Positions 1 to 9,347 of a stretch of 64,000 nt of DNA are shown one piece after another. Source of the stretch: Agrobacterium salinitolerans (GTDB lineage Bacteria > Pseudomonadota > Alphaproteobacteria > Rhizobiales > Rhizobiaceae); NCBI RefSeq assembly GCF_002008225.1, contig NZ_MRDH01000025.1, forward strand, positions 1 to 64,000, in the 5' to 3' direction. Under the pieces are notes generated by a model. That model was not told the DNA's origin and did not search any database. It saw nothing but the letters and a program-made list of their open reading frames with translations. Within the stretch, counting starts at the first letter, position 1, and every line of letters starts with the position of its first letter. A program made the translations under genes and the position numbers.

Positions 1-30
1 AAGACCACAACAAAACGTCATCATCCCGAA

Positions 31-61
31 AAAGAAAAAACCCGCCGAAAATATCGACGGG
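31..61 (-). terminator. Rho-independent terminator downstream of hemW
   Basis: Read on the minus strand, CCCGTCG and CGGCGGG form a 7-bp stem with one G-U pair, followed by a T-rich run (six T, then C, then TTT). It lies about 80 bases past the hemW stop, so it probably ends the rph-rdgB-hemW transcript. Confidence 0.65.
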
Positions 62-76
62 TTTGTCAGCGGTCTG

Positions 77-101
77 AAGCGGCCTTCGGGCCGCTTTTTT
101 A
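77..101 (+). terminator. Rho-independent terminator of a gene left of the window
   Basis: GCGGCC, a TTCG tetraloop and GGCCGC are followed by at least six T on the plus strand. No plus-strand gene lies upstream within the window, so it should serve a gene that ends left of base 1, convergent with hemW. Confidence 0.75.
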
Positions 102-141
102 TTGTCGTCCTGTCTATGGTTTATGCAGGGCATTGCGAGCG

Positions 142-1350
142 TCAGCAGGCGAGATCGGCCACCACGGCATCGAGAATGAGCATGCCTGATGGTGTGCAGC
201 GCAGGCGGGAATTGCCGATCCTCTCCACGAAACCGTGCTGGAGAAGAAACTCTTCCTTTTCCGGGTCAAGGTCGCGGCCGGAAAGATCGCTCCAGCGTGC
301 GAGGTCGATGCCCTCGCGCAGGCGAAGCCCCATCAGTAGCAATTCGTCGGCCTGTTCGTCGACGCCAAGCAGTTCCTGATCGACCATGCCATGGCCTTCC
401 CGTTCGACGGTTTCGAGCCAGGTTTCGGGGTGGCGTTCAGTCGCGGTGGCGAGCTTGGAAGCGCCACGCGTCAGGCGTCCATGCGCACCGGGGCCGATGC
501 CGGCGTAATCGCCATAGCGCCAGTAGGTCAGGTTATGGCGGCTTTCGGCGCCGGGCCGGGCATGATTGGAAACCTCATAGGCGGGCATGCCGTAACGCTC
601 GGTGATTTCCTGCGTCGCCTCATAAAGCACGGCGGAATGCTCGCCGTCGGGCACGATGAGCTTGCCGGCCTTGTGCAGGCCATAAAAGGGAGTGCCTTCT
701 TCGATGGTCAGCTGATAGAGCGACAGATGATCGACGGCGTAGGAGACGGCCTCCTTCAGCTCGGCATCCCATTCGGCCACCGTCTGGTTCGGGCGGGCAT
801 AGATGAGATCGAAGGACATGCGCGGAAAAATCTCCCGCGCCAGCCGGATGGCTTTCAAGGCATCGGCAACATCATGCAGGCGGCCAAGGAACTTCAGGTC
901 GCGGTCGTTCAGCGCCTGCACGCCGAGCGAGACGCGATTGACGCCCGCCGCGCGGTAACCGCGAAAACGCTCCGCCTCGACGCTGGAAGGATTGGCTTCC
1001 ATGGTGATCTCGATACCATCAGGCACATGCCAGAACCGCGCCACGCCATCCAGCAGCGCGCCGACAGTCTGCGGGTCCATCAGCGAGGGCGTACCACCGC
1101 CCATGAAAATGCTGGTGACGACGCGCGGGCCGCTCAGCGTCCGCATATGTTCCATTTCACGCAGGAAAGCCGCCGTAAACCGTTCCTGATCCACCGGCCG
1201 GTGGCGGACATGGCTGTTAAAGTCGCAATAAGGGCACTTGGCCGCGCAGAAGGGCCAATGCAGATAAATCCCGAAGCCGGGATCGCCCGTATCCGGCAGA
1301 AGCGATGCGCCGGGGGCAGAAAGTTGGTGCTCCCCGACCATCGGGTTCAT
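142..1350 (-). CDS. hemW: Radical SAM HemW-like heme chaperone
   Basis: A 402-residue radical SAM protein of the HemN/HemW group. Residues 35-42 carry CAAKCPYC, the CxxxCxxC cluster motif, after a YLHWPF strand, and GGGTPSL follows. HemW binds heme and is thought to hand it to apoproteins. Older annotation calls such proteins oxygen-independent coproporphyrinogen III oxidase, but the short N-terminus fits HemW better than true HemN. The start overlaps the end of rdgB by 4 bases, which implies translational coupling. It is the last gene of the rph-rdgB-hemW run and is followed by a terminator. The family is clear; the heme-transfer role comes from family knowledge. Confidence 0.9.
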   Translation of the reverse strand: MNPMVGEHQLSAPGASLLPDTGDPGFGIYLHWPFCAAKCPYCDFNSHVRHRPVDQERFTAAFLREMEHMRTLSGPRVVTSIFMGGGTPSLMDPQTVGALLDGVARFWHVPDGIEITMEANPSSVEAERFRGYRAAGVNRVSLGVQALNDRDLKFLGRLHDVADALKAIRLAREIFPRMSFDLIYARPNQTVAEWDAELKEAVSYAVDHLSLYQLTIEEGTPFYGLHKAGKLIVPDGEHSAVLYEATQEITERYGMPAYEVSNHARPGAESRHNLTYWRYGDYAGIGPGAHGRLTRGASKLATATERHPETWLETVEREGHGMVDQELLGVDEQADELLLMGLRLREGIDLARWSDLSGRDLDPEKEEFLLQHGFVERIGNSRLRCTPSGMLILDAVVADLAC

Positions 1351-1991
1351 GCCTCCAGGCAGGTTTCTACGAATTTCTTGAAGGCGCGGGCGCGGTGCGA
1401 CAATGCAAAGGCGTCGCCATGTTTCCAGCCATGTTTCTCATCCGCGCTCATTTCGCCGAATGTGGTCTCATATCCCTCGGGTTTAAAGATGGGATCATAA
1501 CCGAAACCGCTCGTTCCGCGCGGCGGCCACACAACAGTGCCTTCCACCTCGCCACGGAAATATTCGACATGCCCGTCCGGCCAGGCGAGACACAGCACGC
1601 TGACGAAGCGGCCGGTGCGATCCTCCGGCTCCGAAGCTCCTCGCTCGGCCAGCGCATCCTCGACCTTCTGCATCGCCATGGCGAAATCGCGCGTCCCATC
1701 GGCCGTCTCCGCCCAATTGGCGGTATAGACACCCGGCGCACCGTCAAGCGCGTCGATAACAAGACCGGAATCGTCGGACAAGGCGGGCAGGCCTGATGCC
1801 TTCGCGGAGGCAAGCGCCTTGATGGCGGCATTTTCCTCGAAGGTGGTGCCCGTCTCGTCCGGTTCTGAGAAGTTCAGCTCCGCCGCAGATTTGGCGGAGA
1901 AACCGAAAGGGCCGATCAGATCGGCGATTTCGGCGATCTTGCCCTTGTTATGGCTGGCGACAATGATCGTTCTGGTATCGAGCTTGCGCAT
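1347..1991 (-). CDS. rdgB: Non-canonical purine NTP pyrophosphatase (RdgB/HAM1)
   Basis: A 214-residue protein of the Ham1/RdgB family, which hydrolyses dITP, XTP and ITP to monophosphates and so keeps deaminated purines out of nucleic acids. Residues 13-18 (SHNKGK) form the nucleotide-binding start, SDDSGL near residue 75 holds the catalytic acidic residues, and SGFGYDPIF near the C-terminus is a family signature. The ATG at 1991 gives the usual family length, while the upstream in-frame extension is out-of-frame rph sequence. It lies 17 bases after rph and overlaps hemW by 4 bases, consistent with one transcript. Confidence 0.95.
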   Translation of the reverse strand: MRKLDTRTIIVASHNKGKIAEIADLIGPFGFSAKSAAELNFSEPDETGTTFEENAAIKALASAKASGLPALSDDSGLVIDALDGAPGVYTANWAETADGTRDFAMAMQKVEDALAERGASEPEDRTGRFVSVLCLAWPDGHVEYFRGEVEGTVVWPPRGTSGFGYDPIFKPEGYETTFGEMSADEKHGWKHGDAFALSHRARAFKKFVETCLEA

Positions 1992-2008
1992 GGTTCTTTC
2001 CCGTCGGC

Positions 2009-2725
2009 TCAGGCGATCGCCTGTTTCTGAAGGGCGACCAGTTCGCTGCAACCGGCCTTGGCGAGACCGAGCAGCGTCAGGAATTCTTCCTCGGAGAAAG
2101 GCGCGCCTTCGGCCGTTCCCTGAACCTCGACGATACCGCCCGAGCCGGTGATGACGAAATTGGCATCGGTTTCGGCCGAGGAATCTTCGAGATAGTCGAG
2201 ATCGATCACCGGCTGGTTGGCGAAGATGCCGCAGGAGATCGCGGCGATATGGTCCTTCAGAACTTTCTCGACCTTGATCATGTTGCGGGTTTCCATCCAT
2301 TTCAGGCAGTCATGCAGGGCAATCCATGCGCCGGTAATGGAGGCGGTGCGGGTGCCGCCATCGGCCTGGATGACGTCGCAGTCGATGCTGATCTGGCGCT
2401 CGCCGAGCGCCTGCAGGTCGACGACGGCGCGCAGCGAGCGGCCGATGAGGCGTTGGATTTCCTGTGTGCGTCCGCCCTGCTTGCCGGAAGCGGCCTCGCG
2501 CTTCATGCGTTCATGGGTGGAGCGCGGCAGCATGCCATATTCGGCGGTGACCCAGCCCTTGCCGCTGTTGCGGAGCCACGGTGGCGTCTTTTCTTCAAGG
2601 CTTGCGGTGACGAGCACATGCGTGTCGCCGAATTTCACGAGACAGGAGCCTTCGGCATGTTTCGAGAAATTGCGTTCGAAGGAAACCTTGCGCATCTGGT
2701 CGGTTTTTCTGCCTGAAGGCCGCAT
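2009..2725 (-). CDS. rph: Ribonuclease PH
   Basis: A 238-residue RNase PH, the phosphorolytic 3'-to-5' exoribonuclease that trims tRNA 3' ends. The phosphate-binding segment [11 protein letters not shown] and the acidic [13 protein letters not shown] stretch are intact, and the length is normal. The start at 2725 ([12 protein letters not shown]) matches the conserved family N-terminus. A longer frame to 2848 runs back through the hrcA promoter and is unlikely. First gene of the rph-rdgB-hemW run and divergent from hrcA, with 135 bases between the two start codons. Confidence 0.95.
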   Translation of the reverse strand: MRPSGRKTDQMRKVSFERNFSKHAEGSCLVKFGDTHVLVTASLEEKTPPWLRNSGKGWVTAEYGMLPRSTHERMKREAASGKQGGRTQEIQRLIGRSLRAVVDLQALGERQISIDCDVIQADGGTRTASITGAWIALHDCLKWMETRNMIKVEKVLKDHIAAISCGIFANQPVIDLDYLEDSSAETDANFVITGSGGIVEVQGTAEGAPFSEEEFLTLLGLAKAGCSELVALQKQAIA

Positions 2726-2796
2726 ATGATCCACTCTCCATGTTGGTCCCTGCCTTCTAAGGCGAGGTCCGGGCTTTTGCAAAGCCAATTTCCATT

Positions 2797-2824
2797 TTGC
2801 CGCGGCGTTGCAACGCATTATATT
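2797..2824 (+). promoter_or_regulatory. Candidate sigma-70 promoter for hrcA
   Basis: TTGCCG (2797-2802), 16 bases, then TATATT (2819-2824). Transcription would begin near 2831, giving a leader of about 30 bases. I see no CIRCE operator (TTAGCACTC-N9-GAGTGCTAA) here, so HrcA autoregulation by that route is not supported. Confidence 0.45.
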
Positions 2825-2860
2825 GATGCAAGCTGGTTTGAACGACAAAGAACGGACGAA

Positions 2861-3952
2861 ATGGGTTTTTCCGCACCGCTATCACAAGATCACGCATCGC
2901 TGCTGGATGAGCGGTCTCGGGAAATTTTCCGGCGCATCGTCGAAGGTTACCTCGATACGGGCGAACCGCTCGGATCGCGCAGCCTGTCGCGACTTCTGCC
3001 GATGTCGCTTTCGCCTGCCTCCGTGCGCAATGTCATGAGCGATCTCGAGGAGCTCGGCCTCATTTATTCGCCGCATATCAGCGCCGGGCGTTTGCCCACG
3101 CAGACGGGATTGCGCTTCTTTGTTGATGCCTTCATGCAGGTGGGCGATCTGCCCGCCGAGGAGAGGGCTAGTATCGACCGCCAGATCGGGCCGGTCGCCG
3201 GTCACGAACAGTCGCTGGAAGGGTTGCTGACGGAAGCAAGCCGCATGCTTTCCGGCATGTCGCGTGGCGCCGGCCTGGTGCTGACCGCCAAGAACGATGT
3301 CATCCTCAAACATGTGGAATTCATAAGGCTGGAGCCCACCAAGGCGCTCGCAGTGCTGGTGGGTGACCACAATCAGGTCGAAAACCGCATTATCGAATTG
3401 CCGGCCGGTATTTCCTCGTCGCAATTGACCGAGGCTGCGAATTTCATCAATGCTCATCTCTCCGGTCAGACGCTGCATGAATTGCGCGGTCAGTTTCAGA
3501 CGCAGCAGGCGGAACTGCAATCGGAACTCGGCATATTGGCGCAGGACCTCGTGGAACGTGGTCTTGCGGTGTGGGCGGGAGACAATGAAGAGGGGAAGCT
3601 CGGCCGTCTCATCGTTCGCGGTCGCTCCAACCTGCTCGAAGGCCTCGCCGGTGAAGAGGATATCGATCGGGTGCGCCTGCTGTTCGACGATCTGGAGCGC
3701 AAGGAAAATCTCATCGAAATCCTCAACCTTGCGGAAAGCGGCTCAGGCGTCAGGATTTTCATCGGCTCGGAAAACAAGTTGTTTTCGCTGTCCGGTTCGT
3801 CGCTGATCGTCGCGCCCTATCGTGACGAGGACAATCGTGTCGTGGGCGCGGTCGGCGTTATCGGCCCGACCCGGCTGAATTACGCCCGTATCGTGCCGAT
3901 GGTGGATTATACCGCGCAGATCATGGCGCGCCTTTCCCGCAAGCAAAGATAG
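2861..3952 (+). CDS. hrcA: Heat-inducible transcriptional repressor HrcA
   Basis: A 363-residue HrcA, the repressor that binds CIRCE operators and depends on GroEL for its active fold. An N-terminal winged-helix region covers about residues 10-80 ([20 protein letters not shown], then [19 protein letters not shown]). The larger ligand/dimer domain follows and ends with the conserved [19 protein letters not shown] segment. The ATG at 2861 matches the family N-terminus and has GGA a few bases upstream. It heads a short run with grpE. groESL and dnaK are not in the window, so its targets lie elsewhere. Confidence 0.95.
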   Translation: MGFSAPLSQDHASLLDERSREIFRRIVEGYLDTGEPLGSRSLSRLLPMSLSPASVRNVMSDLEELGLIYSPHISAGRLPTQTGLRFFVDAFMQVGDLPAEERASIDRQIGPVAGHEQSLEGLLTEASRMLSGMSRGAGLVLTAKNDVILKHVEFIRLEPTKALAVLVGDHNQVENRIIELPAGISSSQLTEAANFINAHLSGQTLHELRGQFQTQQAELQSELGILAQDLVERGLAVWAGDNEEGKLGRLIVRGRSNLLEGLAGEEDIDRVRLLFDDLERKENLIEILNLAESGSGVRIFIGSENKLFSLSGSSLIVAPYRDEDNRVVGAVGVIGPTRLNYARIVPMVDYTAQIMARLSRKQR

Positions 3953-4000
3953 GACAGGCCCGCAAAGGTCACAGAATGCGGCAAGCTTTTCGCCGCAAGC

Positions 4001-4029
4001 CTTGATTTTTGCCCGTCAAAGCTCGATAT
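4001..4029 (+). promoter_or_regulatory. Candidate heat-shock (RpoH) promoter for grpE
   Basis: CTTGAT (4001-4006), 16 bases, then TCGATAT (4023-4029), which fits the loose alphaproteobacterial RpoH pattern (CTTG box with a C-rich AT box). The geometry is identical to the ibpA candidate at 51449-51477. It would give grpE a start independent of hrcA. The match in the downstream box is only moderate. Confidence 0.35.
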
Positions 4030-4066
4030 CGGGCGCAACCAACAATATTCAAATCTGGAGAACGTC

Positions 4067-4702
4067 ATGACCGACGATACAAAAAAGCCCGGACCTGACG
4101 CGGACGTCGCGGAAGAGTTTGTCGATCCTGCCCTGGTAGGTGAAGAACAGGCCGAAACGGCAGAACCCGATCCGGTCGAGCTGCTCAAGGCTGAGAACGC
4201 CGATCTGCGCGATAAATTCCTTCGCCTTGCGGCCGAGATGGACAATCTTCGCCGTCGCACCGAGCGCGATGTCAAGGATGCCAAGGCCTATTCCCTGGCC
4301 GGTTTCGCACGCGACATGCTCGCCGTTTCCGATAATCTTCGCCGCGCGCTCGAAGCCATTCCCGATGAGCTAAAGACCAACGGCGAAGCCGGTCTCAACG
4401 GTCTGATCGAAGGTGTCGAGATGACCGAACGCTCGATGCTGTCGACGCTGGAACGCCACGGTGTGAAGAAGATCGATGCCGAGGGCCAGAAATTCGATCC
4501 GAATTTCCATCAGGCCATGTTTGAGATTCCCAACACTAAGGTTCCAAACAACACCGTGTTGCAGGTGGTTCAGGCTGGTTTCACCATAGGCGATCGCGTC
4601 CTGCGTCCGGCGATGGTCGGCGTTGCCAAGGGCGGCCCGAAGGCGGACGTTGCAGCATCCTCTGAGCCGGGCACTTCGTCTCTCAATGAAAAGGACGCGT
4701 AA
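4067..4702 (+). CDS. grpE: Nucleotide exchange factor GrpE
   Basis: A 211-residue GrpE, which releases ADP from DnaK in the Hsp70 cycle. It has an acidic disordered N-terminus (residues 1-40), a long coiled-coil helix (about 40-110, with [17 protein letters not shown]) and the C-terminal beta domain ending with [16 protein letters not shown], the family signature. A good ribosome-binding site (TCTGGAG) lies about 8 bases upstream of the ATG. It is 114 bases past hrcA and is followed by a strong terminator. Confidence 0.97.
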   Translation: MTDDTKKPGPDADVAEEFVDPALVGEEQAETAEPDPVELLKAENADLRDKFLRLAAEMDNLRRRTERDVKDAKAYSLAGFARDMLAVSDNLRRALEAIPDELKTNGEAGLNGLIEGVEMTERSMLSTLERHGVKKIDAEGQKFDPNFHQAMFEIPNTKVPNNTVLQVVQAGFTIGDRVLRPAMVGVAKGGPKADVAASSEPGTSSLNEKDA

Positions 4703-4722
4703 GGCTTCTGTCCTTACGTCAT

Positions 4723-4751
4723 AAAAAACGCGCCTTCAGGGCGCGTTTTTT
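4723..4751. terminator. Bidirectional terminator between grpE and ptsN
   Basis: CGCGCC and GGCGCG make a 6-bp stem around TTCAG, flanked by six A on the left and at least five T on the right. It can therefore end grpE on the plus strand and ptsN on the minus strand. Confidence 0.85.
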
Positions 4752-4782
4752 ATTGCCGTTAAAACTAAGGCGGAACCCGCGA

Positions 4783-5244
4783 TCAGGCCGCTGTTGCTTG
4801 CTCCTGATTGAGGAAAGCGTAGATTGCCGTGTCGGAATCGGTAGCGCGCAGTTTGGCGACCAGTTCAGGGTCGCGCAGGGCGCGTGCGATTCTGGACAAG
4901 GCCTTCAGATGATCCGCGCCGGCGCCCTCGGGCGCGAGCAGCAGGAAAACCAGGTCGACCGGTTGGTCGTCCAGCGCTTCGAAATCGACCGGTGTTTCAA
5001 GACGTGCGAAGACGCCGGTGATCTGATGGATGCTGTTGAGCTTGCCATGCGGAATGGCGATACCGTGGCCCACACCGGTGGAGCCGAGTTTCTCACGCTG
5101 GAGGATGACGTCGAAAACTTCCCGTTCCGAGACTCCGGTAATTCTGGCTGCCTTTGCGGCCAGCTCCTGAAGCAACTGCTTTTTGGAATTCACCTTGAGG
5201 GCGGGAATAATCGCATCTTGTTGCAGCAAATCTGCCAACGCCAT
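4783..5244 (-). CDS. ptsN: Nitrogen PTS EIIA protein (PtsN)
   Basis: A 153-residue EIIA-Ntr domain. The phosphorylated histidine is expected at His66 in GIAIPHGK. Family knowledge: PtsN takes phosphate from PtsP/PtsO and regulates potassium transport, nitrogen response and other targets rather than importing sugar. It is last in the rpoN-hpf-ptsN run, the standard proteobacterial order, 83 bases after hpf. No other PTS gene is in the window. Confidence 0.95.
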   Translation of the reverse strand: MALADLLQQDAIIPALKVNSKKQLLQELAAKAARITGVSEREVFDVILQREKLGSTGVGHGIAIPHGKLNSIHQITGVFARLETPVDFEALDDQPVDLVFLLLAPEGAGADHLKALSRIARALRDPELVAKLRATDSDTAIYAFLNQEQATAA

Positions 5245-5327
5245 TCTCTTTTTCCTTCATGCCATCGAGACGATGCAGGAGGCAGACTGCACTTTCGCGC
5301 CCTGCCTCCCACGTCTTGTCAGACTGT

Positions 5328-5900
5328 TCAGCTCTTGATCGTTTCCGCGTCGATCCAGCCAATATTGCCGTCATGACGCCGGTAAACGATGTTGAGATAT
5401 TCCTTGCCCGGGCTGCGGAACAGCAGAACCGGTTCGTCCGTCATGTCGAGCGCCATCACGGCGCTGGCGACGGACATCGTCTTAATCTGTTTGGAACTCT
5501 CCGCAACGATGGTGGGTGCGTAATCGTCAGGAACCTCATGGTCCTCATCGGGAACAGCATCCATCACCGTATAGGCGATCTCCTGCGACATGCCATTGGC
5601 GCCATTATGGTGATCCTTAAGCTTGCGCTTGTAGCGGCGCAGGCGCTTCTCGATCCGCTCTGCGGCGGCATCGAAGCTCGCCTGCGGATCATTTGCCTGA
5701 CCCGCCGCGTGCAATACAACGCCGGTATCGAGATGCAGCTTGCAATCGGCGGCAAAACGCGATCCGGATTTCTCCACGGTTACCTGGCCTGAATACCCCC
5801 CATCGAAGTATTTGGTAACCGCCAGACCTATATTGTCCTCAATCCGCTGCCGGAAAGATTCACCGATCTCCATATGTTTACCAGATACACGCACACTCAT
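5328..5900 (-). CDS. hpf: Long-form ribosome hibernation promoting factor
   Basis: A 190-residue HPF/YfiA family protein. Residues 1-105 form the S30AE domain that sits in the 30S decoding centre, and residues 125-190 form the C-terminal domain of long HPFs (EPVLLFRSPGKEYLNIVYRR) that mediates 100S dimer formation. The ATG at 5900 begins MSVRVSGKHMEIGE, the conserved start. An upstream extension to 5960 is rejected because the conserved domain begins at this Met. It lies between rpoN and ptsN. Confidence 0.93.
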   Translation of the reverse strand: MSVRVSGKHMEIGESFRQRIEDNIGLAVTKYFDGGYSGQVTVEKSGSRFAADCKLHLDTGVVLHAAGQANDPQASFDAAAERIEKRLRRYKRKLKDHHNGANGMSQEIAYTVMDAVPDEDHEVPDDYAPTIVAESSKQIKTMSVASAVMALDMTDEPVLLFRSPGKEYLNIVYRRHDGNIGWIDAETIKS

Positions 5901-6135
5901 GGAAATTTTCCTTTTTGTAGTGATTTGCGAGTACCAGCTTACGTCAAGCCGCGCGCGCATCCAAGCGTTTCGAAGACCTTAAAAAGCCCTCATTCGAATT
6001 TTACGCCCATGGACGGTGGAGATGAATCCGTTACAAATGACCTTGCTGACGTGTGCGGCGGGCTTCTAGCCGCTGCCGTGGCAAGAGTCAATGGTGCGGC
6101 AAAAAACCGCCATAAACGTTGTTCGTGGCTACCGC

Positions 6136-7686
6136 TCAGAATACAGCCAGCTTGGCCAACGCCTTCTTTTCCCGACGCCTCTGCACGGAGGAGGGGATGT
6201 TCATCGCCTCCCGATATTTGGCGACGGTGCGCCGGGCGATATCGACGCCGCTCTTTTTCAGGTTGTCGACGATATCATCGTCTGAAAGAACCGCCTCGGC
6301 GGCTTCCTGCGCGATCATGGCCTTGATGCGGTGACGCACCGCTTCCGCCGAATGGCTGTCTCCGCCTTCCACGGCGCTGATCGAGACGCTGAAGAAATAT
6401 TTCAGTTCGAACAGCCCGCGCGGCGTCAGCATGTATTTTTTTGTTGTCACCCGGCTGACGGTGGATTCATGCATCTTGATGGCGTCGGCCACCGTCTTGA
6501 GGTTCAGCGGGCGCAGCTGGTCGACACCATTGACGAGGAAGGCATCCTGCTGGCGAACGATTTCCGTCGCCACCTTCATGATCGTCCGGGCGCGCTGGTC
6601 GAGGCTGCGGGTCAGCCAATGGGCCGTTTGCATGCATTCGGCCAGAAAATCCTGATCCTCGCCCGCGCGCGCCTTATGTTTCGACACCTCGGCGAAGTAA
6701 CTCTGGTTGATGAGCACGCGCGGCAGGGTCTCTGGATTGATTTCCACCAGCCAGCCGCCGGTGGAGGAGGGGCGAACGATAATATCGGGAACGATGGTCT
6801 CCGAAACCATTGAATCGTAACCGGCGCCGGGGCGGGGATTGAGCGTGCGGATTTCCGCCAGCATGTCGAGGAGATCTTCCTCATCGACGCCGCAGATTTT
6901 TTTCAAGGAGGCGAAGTCGCGTTTCGCCAGAAGTTCCAGATTGTCGACGAAAGCCCGCATGGCCGGGTCGAGCCGATCCTTCTGGGCAAGCTGGATCGAC
7001 AGACACTCGCTTAAGGAACGGGAAAATACACCCGGTGGGTCGAAGCCCTGAAGCGTCTTCAGAACGTATTCGACCGCCGATGGAGCCGCCCCCAGCCGTT
7101 CGGCGACGTCGTCGACGGCATCCGCCGCAATATAGCCGGTCTCGTCAAGCTGGCCGATCAGCGCATCGGCGATCATCCGGTCCTCGGCGGCGGATATGGC
7201 GAGCGGCAGTTGCTGATTGAGATGGTCGCCGAGGCTCTGTCTGGCCGCAACGAAATCGTCGAGATCGTAACTTTCTCCCGACTCCTGGCCGGGCATGGAT
7301 TTCCATTGGCCGGCCAGTTCGGGCGCATCGGCCTTTCTGGGCTCGGCATCGTCGGGAAAGACGTTTTCAAAGCTGGTGTCAAGTTGCTCGCCGAGATTTG
7401 CGGCGCGGTCGCCGTACCAGTCGTCACTGTCTGACGTCACCGTGGCGGATCTCTCCGAACTTTCGCTATCGGCGTCGCCAAAACTTTCCGCGTCTACAGG
7501 TGTATCGCTGCTTAAATCGCCATCGTTTGCCGCAATTTCCAGCAGCGGATTGCGCTCTACCTCCTGCGCGATGAACTGCGTCAGCTCGAAATGCGTCATC
7601 TGAAGCAGCTGGATGGACTGCATCAGTTGCGGTGTCATCACGAGAGACTGGTTTTGACGCAGCAAAAGGCTGGCAGACAATGCCAT
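6136..7686 (-). CDS. rpoN: RNA polymerase sigma-54 factor
   Basis: A 516-residue sigma-54. Region I at the N-terminus is rich in leucine and glutamine (LLLRQNQSLVMTPQLMQS), an acidic region II spans about residues 55-125, then the core-binding region, and the RpoN box ARRTVAKYRE starts near residue 484. It recognises -24/-12 promoters and needs enhancer-binding ATPases. It lies 265 bases downstream of lptB in the same direction, with a candidate promoter of its own in that gap, and is followed by hpf and ptsN. Confidence 0.97.
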   Translation of the reverse strand: MALSASLLLRQNQSLVMTPQLMQSIQLLQMTHFELTQFIAQEVERNPLLEIAANDGDLSSDTPVDAESFGDADSESSERSATVTSDSDDWYGDRAANLGEQLDTSFENVFPDDAEPRKADAPELAGQWKSMPGQESGESYDLDDFVAARQSLGDHLNQQLPLAISAAEDRMIADALIGQLDETGYIAADAVDDVAERLGAAPSAVEYVLKTLQGFDPPGVFSRSLSECLSIQLAQKDRLDPAMRAFVDNLELLAKRDFASLKKICGVDEEDLLDMLAEIRTLNPRPGAGYDSMVSETIVPDIIVRPSSTGGWLVEINPETLPRVLINQSYFAEVSKHKARAGEDQDFLAECMQTAHWLTRSLDQRARTIMKVATEIVRQQDAFLVNGVDQLRPLNLKTVADAIKMHESTVSRVTTKKYMLTPRGLFELKYFFSVSISAVEGGDSHSAEAVRHRIKAMIAQEAAEAVLSDDDIVDNLKKSGVDIARRTVAKYREAMNIPSSVQRRREKKALAKLAVF

Positions 7687-7886
7687 GGCGGACGCGAAAC
7701 TCCCCTTACAGCTTCTCCATCGTCTGATTTTCCAGAAATTTTACTGAGACGACAGGACTTGGCCCAAAAATTGCTTTTTTATTTTGTTTGGTCAAGCGTC
7801 AGGGCCGGGCGCGATGAAGAATCTTTCGCGTGCCGATCATGATGATTTAAAGCCGAAACGACCTGAAATCCTAAATCATGATATAG

Positions 7887-7916
7887 ATCATATAATTAGA
7901 GCCGGATTTCAAGCAA
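7887..7916 (-). promoter_or_regulatory. Candidate promoter for rpoN
   Basis: Minus strand: TTGCTT (7916-7911), 18 bases, then TATGAT (7892-7887), inside an AT-rich patch of the 265-base gap between lptB and rpoN. The same gap repeats ATCATGAT-like words at 7837-7851 and 7873-7892 in roughly inverted order. The leader would be about 195 bases. Weak by itself. Confidence 0.3.
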
Positions 7917-7951
7917 AACCGCACACAGGCTTCGCCGTCCGGCTCCAGGTC

Positions 7952-8761
7952 TCAAAGGCTGAAATTATTGCCGAGATAGAGCCGGCGCACATCCGGATTG
8001 TTGACGATATCGTCCGGACGCCCATGCGTCAGCACTTCGCCGGCATGGATGATGTATGCGCGGTCGATGAGGCCGAGCGTTTCACGGACATTGTGGTCAG
8101 TCACGAGAACGCCGATGCCACGCGCTGTCAGGTGCCGCACCAGATTCTGGATATCGCTGACCGAAATCGGATCGACGCCCGCGAAGGGTTCATCCAGCAG
8201 CATGAAGGTCGGATCGGTCGCGAGCGCGCGGGCAATCTCCAGACGCCGCCGCTCGCCGCCCGAAAGCGCCACGGCCGGCGATTTCCGCAGTTGCGCGATA
8301 TGAAACTCTTCCAGCAGCTCATCGAGCTTGCGGTTGCGCTTGTCAGCGTCCGGCTCATGCACTTCCAGTACGGCGCGGATGTTTTCCTCGACCGTCAATC
8401 CCCGGAAGATCGAAGCTTCCTGCGGCAGGTAACCGACGCCGAGACGGGCGCGCCTGTACATCGGCATGGTGGTGACATCATTGCCGTTGATGGCGATCTT
8501 GCCGGTATCGACGGGCACCAGGCCCGTTATCATATAAAAACAGGTGGTTTTTCCGGCGCCGTTCGGGCCGAGCAGACCCACGGCTTCGCCACGGCGCACG
8601 ACCAGCGAAACCCCGTTGACGACGCGGCGCGTATTATAGGTCTTCGTCAGGCCATGCGCGATCAGCGTGCCCTGATAGGGGGTCTTGTCCACCGGCGAGG
8701 CTGCGTCCGCGGATCGATCGCGCCCGCCGCCGAATATCTTTGAGATCGAGGGTATCTTCAC
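7952..8761 (-). CDS. lptB: LPS export ABC transporter ATPase LptB
   Basis: A 269-residue ABC ATPase that powers lipopolysaccharide extraction by LptFGC. Walker A is GPNGAGKT (residues 65-72), the signature is ALSGGERRRLE, Walker B is MLLDEPFAGVD, and the switch histidine lies in TDHNVRETL. A 30-residue polar N-terminal extension precedes the conserved domain. The only start that joins it to the operon is GTG at 8761, 9 bases after lptA, and I see no strong ribosome-binding site there, so coupling to lptA is likely. lptF and lptG are not in the window. Confidence 0.94.
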   Translation of the reverse strand: MKIPSISKIFGGGRDRSADAASPVDKTPYQGTLIAHGLTKTYNTRRVVNGVSLVVRRGEAVGLLGPNGAGKTTCFYMITGLVPVDTGKIAINGNDVTTMPMYRRARLGVGYLPQEASIFRGLTVEENIRAVLEVHEPDADKRNRKLDELLEEFHIAQLRKSPAVALSGGERRRLEIARALATDPTFMLLDEPFAGVDPISVSDIQNLVRHLTARGIGVLVTDHNVRETLGLIDRAYIIHAGEVLTHGRPDDIVNNPDVRRLYLGNNFSL

Positions 8762-8770
8762 GAGGAAAGA

Positions 8771-9334
8771 CTACTGTTTTTTCTGGGATTTCGGATCAAG
8801 CATGATCCGAACAGGGCCGCCGCAGCTTTCCAGCTTGGCCTGCCCCGTATTCATCAGCACGGTCAGCTTGCAGCCGGTGAAGACATTCGTACCTTCAGAC
8901 AGCACGACCTGCTTGCCCGTCAGAATGAAGGTCTGCGCCGCCATGTCGAATTCACCGTGGTCGGCCGTGGCTTTCTGGGTCTCGGACGTCAGATAGACAT
9001 TATTGTCGACGAAGATTTTTTCGATATTGGCGTCGCCGCTGGTGAGCGAAGAACCCTCGCCCTTGTAATTCACCGTCATCTTGCCAGCCTGAAGGGTGGT
9101 CGTTCCCTGCACCACTTTCACATTGCCGGTGAAATAGGCCTTGCGCTCCTGATCGCGAATCTCGAGCTGATCGCTTTCAATCGCGATAGGCTGGTCACCG
9201 GAGAGTTTGACGCCCTGCATGTTGCTGGTGGTGTTCTGGGCGAAGGCCACAGTTGCAAGACACGAAAGAACAAGACCTGCGGCTGCAAGGCCGGCGGATT
9301 TGCCGAGGGAAACGGGACGGGAAATTTGCATCAT
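8771..9334 (-). CDS. lptA: Periplasmic LPS bridge protein LptA (OstA-like)
   Basis: About 187 residues from the ATG at 9334. An N-terminal signal peptide ends with LSCLATVAFA, and the OstA/LptA beta-jellyroll core follows (PIAIESDQLEIRDQERKAYFTGNVKVVQ). LptA monomers form the periplasmic bridge carrying LPS from LptC to LptD. The start is uncertain: ATG at 9361 overlaps lptC by 14 bases, while 9334 lies 13 bases past the lptC stop with GAGAG upstream and a cleaner signal peptide. It stands between lptC and lptB, the usual order. Confidence 0.85.
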   Translation of the reverse strand: MMQISRPVSLGKSAGLAAAGLVLSCLATVAFAQNTTSNMQGVKLSGDQPIAIESDQLEIRDQERKAYFTGNVKVVQGTTTLQAGKMTVNYKGEGSSLTSGDANIEKIFVDNNVYLTSETQKATADHGEFDMAAQTFILTGKQVVLSEGTNVFTGCKLTVLMNTGQAKLESCGGPVRIMLDPKSQKKQ

Positions 9335-9347
9335 CTGGACCGGGCTC

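Noticed and set aside
2726-2860. N-terminal extension of hrcA and CIRCE operator near hrcA/grpE
   Set aside because: The extension has no HrcA homology and crosses the promoter; no TTAGCACTC-N9-GAGTGCTAA was found.
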